NCBI GenBank assembly: GCA_000310025.1
Contig: FN649730.1
Location: 2,064,522 to 2,128,521 of the forward strand
Direction of reading: 5' to 3'
Source of the DNA: Ectocarpus siliculosus
Lineage: Eukaryota; Sar; Phaeophyceae; Ectocarpales; Ectocarpaceae
DNA length: 64,000 nucleotides
Below the pieces are notes generated by a model. That model saw nothing but the letters and a program-made list of their open reading frames with translations. It was not told the origin of the DNA and did not search any database. Of this stretch, positions 36,601 to 63,772 are shown one piece after another. How positions within the stretch are numbered: the stretch's first letter is position 1; the number at the start of each line of letters is the position of its first letter. Made by a program: the position numbers and the translations under genes.

Positions 36601-37073
36601 GTGCAAAGAACCTTTACCCTGCAGCAACATCGTTTCACGAGGAAACGAACCAAGAGACACCCCCCTCTACAGTACCCACCAAAGGTGTCGACGTTGGGCA
36701 CAAGAGCTCTCAAAGCTGCAGCTGCCCAATATTTACGATGTTACGGGTTTGCCCGCCGGTGTTGCGATCAACTCCTGAAGGCTTGGCGACGGCAATGCGT
36801 GATCAGCAGTCGTCTCAATATGTCGAGGATGACCGGCCACGGATACCCCCCTCATTTCCCCGAAGCCTCCCTTTCCCCAACGCATGACCCCGGTGGAGTT
36901 GTTTGTGTTTGTCGTCTTTTCTTGCGACGTCCGGGTAGAGTTTGCGAAGCGTGACGAATTCTCGCGGAAGCAGCGTCGACGGCCACTTCGAGGCACCCGA
37001 CGTGCCGAACGTTGGGGCCCTAGCCGTTTCTTATTCCCGCTGTCAACCCCGATCCTCCACGATGCCGCTACCG
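33673..37073. other. No supported gene; includes a (CTG)n tract
   Basis: A short (CTG) run lies at about 34391-34411. A frame at 36031-36294 (MMAPAPVSRLVVNK...) lacks support. Nothing else is recognised before gene C. Confidence 0.4.
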
Positions 37074-39563
37074 CTACCGCCCACCGTCGCTACCGCTGGC
37101 GGGCGAGTCCATGCCCTCGAAAGGATTAGGCCTCGGATTCCGGCAGATGGTGTCGCGCACGGGGGTTACCGCCAGCGATCTAATGCCCGAGCGGGCCGGA
37201 GTTCCAGCCGACGACACGTCGTGCGTATTGTGGTCGGCCTGAAAGCCCCCCAGGGACACGGTGTTCTTCACGGGCACGGTCGCGCCACCGAACTTGTCGT
37301 CGGACAGGGCGGCGTCGGCATCCCCCCCAGCAGGCAAGCGGTCGTCGCCCTCCACCACCTTGGAAGTGCGGCGCCGGAGGAAACGCTCCCAGGCCCTCTG
37401 CTCCTTGTCGTGGCTGTCGTTGATGAAGACGGTGATGTGGCCGCTGTCTTCCCTCCGCACGAAGATGCGGATCGCGGGGTGCTCGGCCGCGGGGTCTCTC
37501 GACGCGTGCCCCTGGAGGGATACAGCGCGGAGGAGCTCGTCCCTGCCATCGTGAGTGCGCGAGTTTGGGCGGGGAGGGAAGATGTAAGGTGAGGTTAAGA
37601 GTTGTTGTCATCACGGTCGCATCTGAAGAAAAATCGGTAACTTGCCAATACCCACCCATACCCACATCACCTGTCCTTCCCCTTCCCTAGTCGAAAATTC
37701 AACCCGGTGCACGTCATTACCCGAGACACGACCGGCAGCTTCGTCGTGATTTCCCGTAAAAAGACGTACCTCTACTCTGTCCGCGCCCTGCTTTATGGAT
37801 TGACCCGCAGGCCTTGCCTAACCCCAGCCGGCCGGAGAACATGCTCTTGCCTAATGTCCCCACGGTACAGCGGGGAGTGTGTCCTGGTGCACGTCCTAGG
37901 CCCTTTCTAGGGTGACACACACACACACACACACACACACACCTGTCGTAGACGTCCATGCCGATGGAGTTGCGGAGACAGATGAGCCAGACGACGCACA
38001 CCGCGGTGGAGGCCATCACCCACAAGAGGCAGACAAGCGCGTTCATGTTGATCTCTACGCCGGCCTCAATGGTCTCCAGGTCCTGCACCAGGACGGTGTC
38101 CCCGGTGGGGATCTCGCCAAAGGGAGAGGCCCGATCGAGGCCGTCTTCGTACTCCACGCGGGTCTCGCTGAACACCCTGAGCAGGCCGAAGCACGCGCCG
38201 CCCTCCGTCTCTCCGTGCACGATCCCGGTGATGACGGCCTCGACAAGCCGCACGGTGGAATGGACGTGGAACAGGTAGGCGAGCTCGACCGAGTCCGAGC
38301 CTTCGGCCGTCCAGACGGAATAGAGGAAGGTGGGGTAGCTGCTGCTCTCCTCGACGATGACGCTCACCAGTCCGGAGTCGCCGTTGGTGAGGACGACCGC
38401 TGGCGGGCTGGTCGTCAAGCCGGTGGGCCTAGGTCCCCGCTCGCAGTCGAGCGCGTTGCCCCACAAATCGGTCCCGAGGTAGACCTCTGCGTCCTTCAGG
38501 GTCTCCCCGGAGCACTCGAGGCTGTCGACGTTGGCGCCGTTGATGTCGTAGAACAGGCTCGGTTTGTCGTCCCAGCTGGCGACCAGAATCTCGCCGTTGA
38601 TGAAAGTATCCTTTGCCGTTTTCCCGAGGTAATCCCTGGTGTCCTTCACGATGTAGTACCTGGAGTTGGCGTGCGTGTCTTCGACGTTCAAGTGCTCCAA
38701 GCCCCGCCAGTTACCGTTGTAGTCAGGATCTATGTCACTCAGGGTTAGGACCTGGAGTACGAGTGCACATACAGGGTATGATGAAATTATCCGAGGTATA
38801 GGCAAGGTGAAACGCTCGCGCATGAAGTCGAGTACCATGGGACATCAGAAGATCAGAACAGACACCACCACCTACAGTACCAGTAGGCCCGGCTCCGAGT
38901 ACAGGAGAGGTCCCTGCTGAAGGCCAGTTGAAAAGTGCCTGTGCCCAATATAATGCCGGTCAATATCTCTTGGCACGAGTGCCCACTCCTATACTAAAAC
39001 CTACATATCCGTATTGTCCGTGTCCGGAATAGTGTCTTTGAGTTTTCTGGGCACACCTCACAGAGAACTCCACTGTATTGTAACGCACACATCAGAGAAC
39101 CAGAAACCTACAGTAGGTACCATGACAACAACGAACCGAAACTCGCCTGCCAAGGGTCAGTGTTGGTGTCGTTCGTTTCGGGCCTCAGGAACACCGGCGG
39201 TGGCCGGTTTAGGAGATCGGCCTCGCCCTCTAGGGACGCCAGGTCCATCGACAGCTCCAGGCCCCACGACGCCAGGGAGAACACCGCCAGGATCACCGCG
39301 ATGTTGCGAGCGGAATCCCAGCTGCCGCGCCCCCCGAAGACCTCGGCCATCAGGTTGTAGCTGGTGACCTCTACAGCCTGGCGCTTCTGGATGCACCGCC
39401 ACGCACGGTAGGCGCGCAGCCTGTGGAACGCCCACTCAATGGCCGGATGCAAGAAGTATGCCAGCAAAACGAAGGTCCAACCGATGGTGAGGGTCCCGTC
39501 GAAGCCGTCCGCGAGGGGGAGGACCCACGTCTTGTCGCCGAGCAGGTTGGACAGGGACGACAT
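37074..39563 (-). CDS. Three-pass membrane protein, family member C (unrecognised family)
   Basis: Exons 39147-39563, 37943-38751 and 37074-37542 (phases 0 and 2) encode 564 residues, the most divergent member. Exon 1 (MSSLSNLLGDKTW...) has hydrophobic segments near 25-45 and 88-108. Exon 2 keeps FLYSVWTAEG, SVELAYLFHVHSTVRLVEAVITGIVHG and GACFGLLRVF plus the third hydrophobic segment, but has lost most N-glycosylation sites seen in A and B. The 155-residue tail starts RDELLRAVSLQGHASRDPA and lacks the long Pro/Asp-rich extension. Intron 1 uses a GC donor (CAG|GCGAGT) where A and B have CAC|GTGAGY. Intron 2 begins directly with a (GT)n microsatellite. Function unknown. Confidence 0.8.
37915..37942. 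repeat. (AC)n/(GT)n microsatellite forming the 5' end of gene C intron 2
   Basis: About 14 dinucleotide units. Read on the coding strand the intron begins with this repeat immediately after exon 2 (GACAG|GTGTGTGT). Confidence 0.92.
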
Positions 39564-42009
39564 GCTGCTGCGTGGATTATTCGCTTACGCCTCTCGCCGG
39601 AGGTAGGCTGCTCAGAAGTCGTTCCCTTGCGCGTGCCCGGCCGTCCTTCACCGGGTCGGCAAACTCGACTTGTCGCATCCGTCGCCGGCGAGATCTGGCG
39701 CGATTGGACAAAAGTATCCAGCGTCCTGTCGTGTTCGGGCTGGAACAAGGGGCAGATAGGCAAAAGAAAACGCGGATGGATGTCGATGAAAACCAATCAA
39801 CGAGGACAACGTTTCGGCAACATCCTTACTTTTATGGTGCGGGCTCGTCCTTGGTCTTGCGATCGCCTGCTTTCGTGACGCCTGCAGAGCTGGTTTCAGC
39901 AAGTGCTGTAGTGTTCTGTGCGACATGCGACGGGATGTGATTGGGTTGTTTCGCCGCGACAAGGAGCCTCCCTTGTATTCTGCGGCCGCCAGGCGCAACA
40001 TACCTTACAAAAAGGACTACATGGTACGCGAATCCTATCACCAGTACCTCGACGATGCTGTCTGTGCTAATTTGACAGAACTCATAATCGGTAACAATAA
40101 ACGAACTTCTTCCTGTTGGTTTTAGTTTTTTCCTTTTAGTTATCTTTGGGCGACTTTACATCTACCCATTCTCGTGCAAGGTCCTGTGACTGACATCAAC
40201 ACAGGAATACGGAGGATAGCATGAGCACGAAAGTCAGTCCGCAAGGGGCATCGGCTTCGGTAGATACCTTTGGCAGGTGTTAATTGACTTTTTTTTCGAA
40301 GCACACTTGAACCCCACCCCACCCTAATTCTGAACCTCCCCCCGGAAGATGTAGCCTGATGTTGAGTACATTCAGTTTCTGCGGCGACTCGAAACTCGGC
40401 TAAACATATCGTCTGAGAGGACATTTTCCTTACAAACCTTGGGGGTTGTAAGACGTGGCTGCTATCTTTCTTGTCGACAAAAACCAGGTGACTTTTTCGT
40501 TTGATCAACGCTCTTGAGAATATGCTATTGGATTTCGAGTGGATTGGAGAAGCGTCGCGCCTGCAAGTGGCACCCTTCCGAGCAAGCGCTGTGCCTTTGA
40601 GTCTTGCTCCGATCTTGAGGAAACCGCGTTTCATTGAACAGCCTTTTCGCGGCGAACAGAACGCGCCGCAATTTCTAATTTAGGCAACGTGAAAAAAGAA
40701 ACGCGCTCTGTCAAGAACCTTACACCACATGGCACCCATCCATGATTTGTGACGTACTGTAGTCCCTGTCGAGTGTCCGTACAGAGGAGCCAATCAAATA
40801 AACGAGCCGGGAACAGCGAGAGAATCTTGAGAGTGGTGCGTCCATAGAATCAACCGAGTGATTTTTTGCTCAGGTTTCGCAACAATTTAACTATGTTCGC
40901 AACCCCGTCAATGGCACGCCTACTGTAAGCTCCGAACCACGCGAAAAATTGAGCCGACCTCCCCGCAGGATGGGGAGCTACGATCGCATCGCTTGCATGA
41001 CTGCTGACTGCTGTGTGGCGTGTGGGCCCCATTGGGCCGCAAGAAAAAATCCCAAGGCGCCTGCATTTTCTGCTTTTTTTTTTATGCCACCACGCACGTA
41101 CGCATATGTACGCATACAACACACGAGACCAGTTGAAAACTGAGCTGCCACACAAAACTGTAAATGGTGCGTTTTGATGATGATGACATGGACTGGCCAA
41201 CTGCTGTACTGTGTAGAAGAAGAGAGACCAGAAGAGAAGCGGTGGTGCCCTCCACCCGGTCGGAACCACTAAATAAAGGTCAGATGTAAAGAGTTGAAGC
41301 ATGCCCTGCGCTGGTGCAACTGCTTCAACGGACACATACGAAAGAGATCGGTTTTCCTCCATTCACTGAGAAGACCTGCGCACATCGCTTTCGACTGCTC
41401 TGATCGCTGTGGTTACAACTGCTTGTATGAGTCTATGTAGACTACAGCAGTACTTCGCGTTGTATGCATGACATTTTGTGCATCTCGAACGGGTCGTCTT
41501 TCCGTGTGTTTTATGCAGATTTTCTATGCACAATAGATATCATCGCTGGTGTGGGTGTATGCACGCTCGTCCCATGAGCATGTATAACGAAACATATCTC
41601 TCTACTTCGCGGGTGATGGTGCAGCCGTACGGAACGCCCGGGACCGCCTTCTCTCAACATGGCAGTCTCGAGTCTCGACGTCCCTCACGGCTGCCTTGGG
41701 TTCGAACGGCATGCTGCTGCAAAAAAAAATGAAATAAATGTAGACGATGCATACCCTCCACGACGACAGACGAAAGCACAGACGCACTGCGACTTGGCCG
41801 CCAAGACAAGGGCTCATGCCATCGGCACGGCACCAGTTGCTGTGGTTCTTCTGCCACACACCCATGAGCAAAATATATCGGAGATTATTACACGGATGAT
41901 GCTGGCGTCCCCATCGTATCTACAACGATGTTCCGATGTTCCCACATGCAGCAGTCAGAGTTAAGGCAGGGCAACAAACCCGCGGGTATTTCTGCCGTCT
42001 CTACAAGGG
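39564..42009. other. No supported gene
   Basis: Upstream of gene C. No equivalent of the A/B conserved block seen. Frames such as 40140-40634 on the minus strand have no recognisable content. Confidence 0.4.
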
Positions 42010-42253
42010 TGGCCAGAGGCAGGTTGTGCGTAGGTCGGGGCACCAACTACAACCTGGGGGGGGAGGTTGTAGGGAGGTTGCAACCCAAAGCGTGTGCAAG
42101 TTATTCCGCATCTTGGATAGTGGCGTTGTTGCAACCAACACAGCGAACTGCAAGCCTAAAAAAAAAATGGGTTCAAGCAATGGTTCAAGGACTCGTCCTC
42201 CCAACCTCCCCCCCCCCAGGTTGTAAATCGTGCCCAACCTGCCCCTCTGGCCA
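42010..42253. mobile_element. MITE-like inverted-repeat element, copy 2
   Basis: About 244 bp bounded by TGGCCAGAGG and CCTCTGGCCA. The arms extend through AGGTTG...CACC.A.TACAACCTGGGGGG on both sides. Related to 17242-17477 in its termini and in the G-rich inner arm, while the centre differs. No ORF. Confidence 0.78.
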
Positions 42254-44603
42254 CTAGTGTACGCCTCTTTGAAGGATGTATTTTGTGCTGCACAAGCAGC
42301 AGCACAGGGCTGCACAGAAGAGCAAGTCATATATCAGGCAAAGACCGCGCTCTGTAAATCGGGTACTGCTGCAGTACAGCAGTAGTTTACTGGTGCTTCT
42401 GTGTTCTTTGCACCATCTCGCCGGCACTCGCCATCACCGAAGCACCCTGCCTTTCTCCTCTCCCTCTCACCTTGCGGCAGGTTCGGGTGAAGCGATCGAC
42501 ACAGCAGACGCGTCGTAGCTTGTTGGTACGCTCTCTCTCTCTCTCTCTCGCTCTCTCTCGCTCCTCTTTCCTGGTGTGGCCACGTTCTGATGTTATTCCT
42601 CGATGTATGCTGCCAGACCTACTACACTGCTGCGGTTGCAGGTGACCCGAAGAAGTTTCGGAATCGTGGAACAATTTCTACGGGAAAAGGAGGGCGCCGG
42701 TCAGCTTGTGCCGCATTCATTTTGATTGGTCGATTTGTGCTGGCTCGCACCAAGAAACCTTAGAAGCTATCACCCTCAGTGTGTGAACATGGCAGAACAT
42801 GGGCCCAGCAGTGCTGCATGGAGCCCAACCAACCAATCGACAATCAGAGGCAGCAGCAGCGCGATCCGGGTTGTACCTGCTGTATGCGTATCAAGGAAAA
42901 AAAGATAAAGATTTGGAGATACCTCTGTACATGTAGTAACGTAGGCAGGACACCAACCCCCAGACCGATCTGCTCACTGCAACGAGCAGGGCGATTGCGC
43001 AGCGCCTACCCACACGGCTTCGAAACTCGCTTGGTGGTACCCCCCCCATAATGGTGTAGACTACAATATGCTAGGCGCTACAGACTACAGACCGGTCACA
43101 CCAATGATAATGCTGTAGTTCACTGCCGCCGTCTGGAGAACTGCATCAATAGCCATAGTCTAGATGTTGGGGCCGCAAAGGAAGAGACGAGTCTCGGGCG
43201 ATAGACTAGACAGATAGCGCCCGCACTTGAGAACTCATCATTAATAACCCATTGTTTTGGCCGACTCCTTTTCTGTTTGTCCGTTGTACAGTCTATGGGG
43301 TAGTGCATCCCCATGGCGACTATATGGGTGTTAGTGTAGGCTTCTTTCTCTTTGGCAAGTTATTACATTTTGGAATTTTTGAGGCTGAAGTCTATCAAAC
43401 CGTCCGTCCGTTTTCGCGATCAATCTCTACACACATAGTCTACGAGTTCTCGGTGGACACCAACTTTTCGGAAAGGTCGTGCCACCCAAAACAACGACCA
43501 ACGTCACACCACCTCCGGCATATATTCACAAGCAAGATCCCATCCATGAACCCCTCAGACTCAGCGATCCACGCTCGCCGCGTTCCAATCCTTACCAAAA
43601 CCCAAACCGGCCATATCACTGCCCACCCATGAATCGCTAGAGGTGTCAGTCCTTCTCGTTACCCCCGCTCCCAGCCTATCCTTCATACATCTGTACAACG
43701 GCGAGCTTAGAATCGTAATCATACGCCTTCCTTATGCCCTCCGACACTACCTACCCTATTCCCTCAGTGCCAGAAATATATGATGCGCCACCAACGCGCC
43801 AAAAACAAAGCCACCTACATGTGGACCAATAAGTACATCTTGCCGTTTCGAGCTGTCGGGTACCTCCTCAACAAGCAAAGCTTTTCCATTCGAGATGATG
43901 GCATGAGATGATGGTATCCGTGGTGACTGGGTGCCACGAAACGCCGTCCGTACCCTCATGGCCATCCTTCACCAACACCTCCCCCCTCCTGGAATCATAA
44001 AATACTGCTACGACGAACCATGCCATCGGCGCCCCTTGTGGCAACCCGTTCGTCCTTGTGCCTTCGAAAATCTCCTGTGGGGATTACGCAGCATGCCCCC
44101 CATTCAATGCACCCCCCCACCACCACCCCGGTCGGCCGTCCTGTTCTGCATTCACTCGCGGTTTGGGTGCGTCGTAGCAAACGTGGGCTTTGTCAGGTGA
44201 CGTCATTTTGCACCCGATCTCCGTCGTGGACAACTGTGCGGGACGATCCCTTCTGAGGGAGCTCCGTGGTCGTCTTGAAGACGTTACGTGTGCCCTCCAC
44301 CTCTTCCACCGGTGGGCCGAAGATCGTGTCCAGGGAAGGTTCTAACCACTGCGGAAGTTTTCAATTCATGCCGCAACAGGACGATGCGGGGGGGGGGGGG
44401 CACGGGAACACGAGGCAAACACAAAAATTAACAGCGTGTTCGACCAGTAGAGGGAAACGCGAGGACGGAGCTACCCTTCGTGACGAAACGACAAACGATA
44501 GGAAACGGAATAAAAAAGCCAAGAGCGCAAGCCCCCAAATTCCCCCCAAAAAGGAAAGTCGGGTCAAGTTCCACCATATTTTTGCGGCAGGGCTCTCTCT
44601 CAC
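42254..44603. other. Mostly unannotated; contains a short CT tract and possibly the last exon of the hydrolase
   Basis: A (CT)-rich run lies at 42531-42560. The donor at 44603 of the minus-strand hydrolase implies a short final exon in the part below 44600, which I could not identify. A minus-strand frame around 43756-43965 (LIGPHVGGFVFGALVAHH) is hydrophobic but unsupported. Confidence 0.4.
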
Positions 44604-50805
<6,202 letters not shown>

Positions 50806-51187
50806 CGTTTGCCCTGGTGCGGGAATAAGGGATTTCTCTCGGTGATAAGCAGACAGGGTGTTCGTGTGTCTTGCCTCCTCTCCCTGGCAGCCTCTTGTGT
50901 CTCGTGTCTCTGTCTGGTCTGTCGATCCTGCCCCAGACGCGGCGGAATAAAAACACCTGTAGACACCCACACCCTCGGAATCTCGGTACCATGATTCACG
51001 GTGCCCCATCTCTACAGTGCGGTGCTGGCCGCCCACTCACCCGCAAGCACACACATGTTGCCTGCTGGCTCTCGATTGACTGCTGCGCGGTCGCCATGTG
51101 TAATGTCTAGACGACGAGTGCCACCGTTGCTGTTCACCTGGTGTGGAGTGGAGTCTCACTTTGCGCGAGCATCACGACAACGAGCAC
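50806..51187. promoter_or_regulatory. Divergent intergenic region, probable bidirectional promoter
   Basis: About 380 bp separates the chosen start of the minus-strand hydrolase (50805) from the chosen start of the plus-strand gene (51188). I see no clear TATA box. Both starts are predictions, so 5' UTR exons may occupy part of it. Confidence 0.4.
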
Positions 51188-59659
<8,472 letters not shown>

Positions 59660-59680
<21 letters not shown>

Positions 59681-60010
59681 TTATGGTCATGGCACACATA
59701 AAAACACACTACCACCATGTCGTTCAAGAAGAGTTGAACCAAGAAAAAGGTAAAAGGGGGGGGGGGGGGCAAGATATCGTCATGACACACATGAAAAACA
59801 CCGTCAATATGCTGATGTTGTCTGCTGTCGTTGAAGCCGAATTGAAGCGAGAAAAATGTGAAAAAAACGGGAAGGGGAGCCGAGATATCTGTGATTATGG
59901 TCATGGCTCCTTGAGAACCACATAAACCACCATAAAAGTATTGATGTTGTCTCCTATCGTTCAAGAATTTTAGAAGAAGCAAAAGAAGGCGCGGGGGGAC
60001 GGGGGGGGAC
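59660..60010. repeat. Degenerate tandem repeat (about 115 bp, three copies) at the 3' end of the plus-strand gene
   Basis: Each copy has GTCATG, CACATA/CACATG, then ATGTTGTC..TCGTT.AAG and an A/G-rich stretch ending in G-runs. It overlaps the end of the last predicted exon. Confidence 0.75.
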
Positions 60011-62971
60011 GGGGGGGCGTACTCATGTTTTGCATGCCTTTGATAATAGGACCATTGACCACTCTTTCTCACACCACGAATTAGTTGTCGCTTCGTTAGA
60101 GACGCTGTCAGCGACACTGCCGTATTCCTACTAGAGTATTAGTATTCAACACACAGCCCGTCGAAACCGATTCTTTTTTTTTCTACCTGTGACACTTGCG
60201 AACACGCGTCGATGTTACCACCCGTCACACCATCGGCAGGTTCCGCACGACGAATTAAAGAAGCTTTACTCAGGCTTCCGGCTTCCGGCAGATGCCCCAC
60301 CAACATCGGAACAATAGTCTAGGCGACAATGGCATGGCAAGAGGCCCATCTACCGTATACGATACGATACGATACAAGAAGAAACCCGCCCGCGCCCGGT
60401 GGCATGTAACTTTTTATATTCTGAAGTGATTATCACCGGATGTGTTGTTTTGGGGGGTGATGTCAGGCTTCTTGAAATGGGAGCAGTTTGGTGGTCTGGG
60501 GTCGTGTTGACCCATACTACTTGGTATGGTTGTACTTGGTTTGGGGGGGGTGTTATCTTACGTGCGTTTTTTTCCGGTGCTTGCGTTGGCTGTTTTCTGG
60601 TGCCGTACGCCGTAATTGTTCGGGGGAGGGCGGGGGGGCTAGTCTTTCAGTCTTTGAAACCTGGGGGTGCTCCTGTTTTCGCATGCAGCCAACGAAATTG
60701 TTGTATTGTTGTGTCTAGGACATGAAGTGACCACGGGGTGAAGTGGTAGTCTTACGGAATAGGGTTTTTGTTGAGATGAAATCCGCAACAACATTACCAA
60801 GACGATGACGACTGCTACTGACGGTTTTCTGGTCGGAGAGGAACAAATGCTCCTTGTTCGCAAGCAGGGTGGGGTGCTGGCATGCGCCCGTAAGTTGGGC
60901 GAGGCAGGGGACAAATGGAAAATGCTCAAGATCCGCAACAAGTGTTTGGCAGAGAGAGAGAGAAAAGGTTTATGGCAATCAGAAAACTGCGGGCACCTTC
61001 TCTCTCTCTCTCTGAGGACCTAGTTTATGGCAGGGTGCGCGCCTCTCGATGGCGTTGCTTGGCAACGCCAACTCTCACCGACAGGGATTTGTTTGAGGGG
61101 GGGGCACGCGACAAAGCGTGTAGTTCGAATGTACGTATGCAGATCTCAATTTAGGCTTTGCTCCCAAAAACGCGAGCACCGTTCGCATCCCTTGCATAAA
61201 CGTTGGTACTCTCAGGGTCACATGTTCTGCCCTTCTTGTATCGTCTATCGAGAACGGGCCAGCGTGACGGCACAGAAAAAAAGGCTCCACCCGCTCTCTC
61301 TCTGGGTAACCCCGTTAACTTCACACTTTGGAGCCGAATGGTCGTCGGTAGAAAAGTCATCCACATCAGGTTTTGCTCGTGCGTGTAGCTGAGGGTTCCG
61401 TGACACATCGAAAAACGACAAATATGTGTGGATGAATCCGCGATCCCGAGCGGTGAAAACATGTTTTGGACTCTGGACGTGACTACTTAAAGCTGCGCGT
61501 ACGACCCAAATTTGATACTCACTCTTGTAGAGCACATGCGGGCCATCCTGTCTTGACGGGCTTCAACAAAAAAAAAACGGTTCGAGACAACACAAACGCA
61601 CCGCGTCGGAGTAAGTCGTCAGGATCAAGTGCGCTGCCTAGAGAGCCGCATTCGTTCAATCGCGCAACGGGTTGACAGATTACCATTTCGCGCTTGGATG
61701 GTGAAAGGCCGGAGGGAGTTGACTAAATAAGACAGGCGTCTTGGTGGAGTCGCTCAACTCACCGACACTACTCATCAAAATTGAATGGAGCCCGTCCCTT
61801 GCTGTGTTTTCTTTCTCACGAAAACCAAGGCAAAAACATCTCTCATCTATCGTATTTATGCCCCCGCACCGGGTAGAACGGGAGTTGTTGGAGAGTTGAA
61901 CGGCCTCAGCAGGGACCTGTACGGACCACCCTCGTAAAAACAGAAAATTACAAGGCCATGAAGACCGGCTCCCAAGAGTAATGATGGTGACTCTCTAATT
62001 GTTTTGATTTTTTTCATGGCTACCTTGAGGCGCACGGCCGCAGGCTGGACGAAAGTGTAAGCGTAACAACACTTGAACGGCGTGAAACGGCAAACGCATC
62101 TGGAGACCGCGCAGGGGAATGTCGACGCGCACTAATCACGGGGTATCACTCGTGTGTGTGCGAATATGCACTGCTACAATAGCAAGGGGGGCCCTGCCTG
62201 AGCCACATGCACTCAGCAACCTTTCAAACATCCATTTATTGTATATACATGTCATGCAGACTATGCGCTTGTCCTCCCAAACTCCTCTGACAGACCTAGC
62301 AGCACGCATCCTCCATCCGACAGGAGGACGGGAAGCAGACCCAAAAAACAAAGCCTTGTGTAATTATGTAACACCCGACAAAAACATAACAAAGAGAACA
62401 ACAATATGTTTATAGGTACGACAATAAATATTTGTTGACGACCGTCGGGAATCTCGTGCGCCTCTTTCCGGAAGCAGTGCTATGCTATGGTACACAGGAA
62501 GGACGACTCTACCGCATTAGGAACGAGGTGATATAAACAAACGCGACCTTAAAAAATACTGCACGACGGAAGAAGAACAAAATCACTTCACTGTTTCGAT
62601 GCCCAAGAGCATCGACTAACACAAAAAAACAAAGAGGAAGAACGGCAAACCAGATCGAACACAACATGGCGCAAAACAACAGCGTCAACAGGGCACATGG
62701 ACTGGAACGTGCATCGGTGTGCTTTTTCTCTTGTGCTGTTACCACAATCACTCAGGACGCCCGTTTGTAGACCGTAACTAAGGTACACGCTTTGCCACAC
62801 AGAAAGGCGTTCTAGTTCTCCTCTTTCCTTGTGTGGTGCTTGCCCGATCATGACACTCCGACAGGGACACAGCTTGGAACAAAAAACTCATGCTATGGTC
62901 CAGGTACCGACAAACTGAAACTCTGCCGTTCAGCAATCAGGGTCCTCAACTTGCGCACGAAATTAACTCTG
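60011..62971. other. Intergenic region between convergent genes
   Basis: Contains G-runs near 60000-60020 and 60540, and short GA runs near 60950. No coding or RNA gene recognised. It presumably holds both 3' UTRs. Confidence 0.4.
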
Positions 62972-63772
62972 CTACATGAGCTTGCCGACAGCCTTATCGC
63001 TGCCGAACAGCCTGTCTATGAGCCAAACGCCCCCAAGGTGATCAAACCCGCCGCCGCCTCTAACCCTGCTCCCCATCATCGACGCGCCGCCGCGCCTTCC
63101 ACGACCGGCGACACGGCGGTGCGAGGCCGCCTTGCGGAATGTCCAGCGGGCAACGAAGAAAAAAAGCGCCACTACCACCAAGCCGCCCACAACGTATGCC
63201 CCGCCGCCGCCGCCGCCGAAGCCGAGCTGAGAATAAGTCTCCACGCCGGATGGATAAGAGTCAAAAGAGTCGCTTTCGTCAACAGACAAGAGCGTCCTTC
63301 TTCCGCCCATGCTCCTGCTGCCGAACCCGCTACGGCTGGCGTAAGCGCTTTCTCCGACACCCCGGCCGTCGCCGCCGCCGCCGCCAAACCCACCGTTGTA
63401 GCCCGCGCGCGGCTCGCCCCCGCCCCCGCCTCCGCCCCCGAACCCGGCCGCAGAGAGAGCGACACAGCTGATCACCGCCAGGCCGGTGCCGACGGCCCCG
63501 ATGATAGCGCTAGCGCCGGCGGCGGCGGCGCTGGCGCCACGCCCGCCGCCGTTGCGGTGTGACCTGAGGCTGTCCGACGAAGCACCGCTGGGCATGATAG
63601 GAGGGAGGTCGATGGCGCTGCCATGGGCGGAGAGCATGCCCCGCAGGAAGGAGTTCTGCTCGCGGAGGGAGGCGATCTCTTGCTTGAGGGAGGCGGTCTC
63701 GTCGCGGGACGCCGCCAGGCTCTTGGAGAGGGTGTCCGCACGGTTCTCAAGCTCGCTCAGCACCTCCTTGCG
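62972..63772 (-). CDS. C-terminal exon of a membrane-tethered bZIP transcription factor, partial
   Basis: The exon opens at an acceptor (CTCTCCAG) and gives 266 residues to the stop. It starts RKEVLSELENRADTLSKSL and continues ASLKQEIASLREQNSFL, a leucine zipper with several Leu in heptad spacing. RKxxLSELE is what usually follows a bZIP basic region, which should lie in an upstream exon beyond the window. After the zipper come Ser/Gly-rich sequence and two hydrophobic segments, AIIGAVGTGLAVISCVAL (about residues 78-100) and AYVVGGLVVVALFFFVARW (about 190-210), the latter followed by Arg/Lys. Poly-Gly runs separate them. A bZIP followed by membrane segments recalls ER-anchored, proteolytically released factors of the ATF6 or plant bZIP17/28 type. 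Stress-regulated release is inference. The gene is convergent with the 51-60 kb gene. Confidence 0.75.
   Translation of the reverse strand, partial: RKEVLSELENRADTLSKSLAASRDETASLKQEIASLREQNSFLRGMLSAHGSAIDLPPIMPSGASSDSLRSHRNGGGRGASAAAAGASAIIGAVGTGLAVISCVALSAAGFGGGGGGGGEPRAGYNGGFGGGGGDGRGVGESAYASRSGFGSRSMGGRRTLLSVDESDSFDSYPSGVETYSQLGFGGGGGGAYVVGGLVVVALFFFVARWTFRKAASHRRVAGRGRRGGASMMGSRVRGGGGFDHLGGVWLIDRLFGSDKAVGKLM

Noticed and set aside
43756-43965. Hydrophobic minus-strand frame recalling the last rhomboid helix (GPHVGGFVFGALVAHH)
   Set aside because: No serine active-site segment or other transmembrane helices in linked frames.
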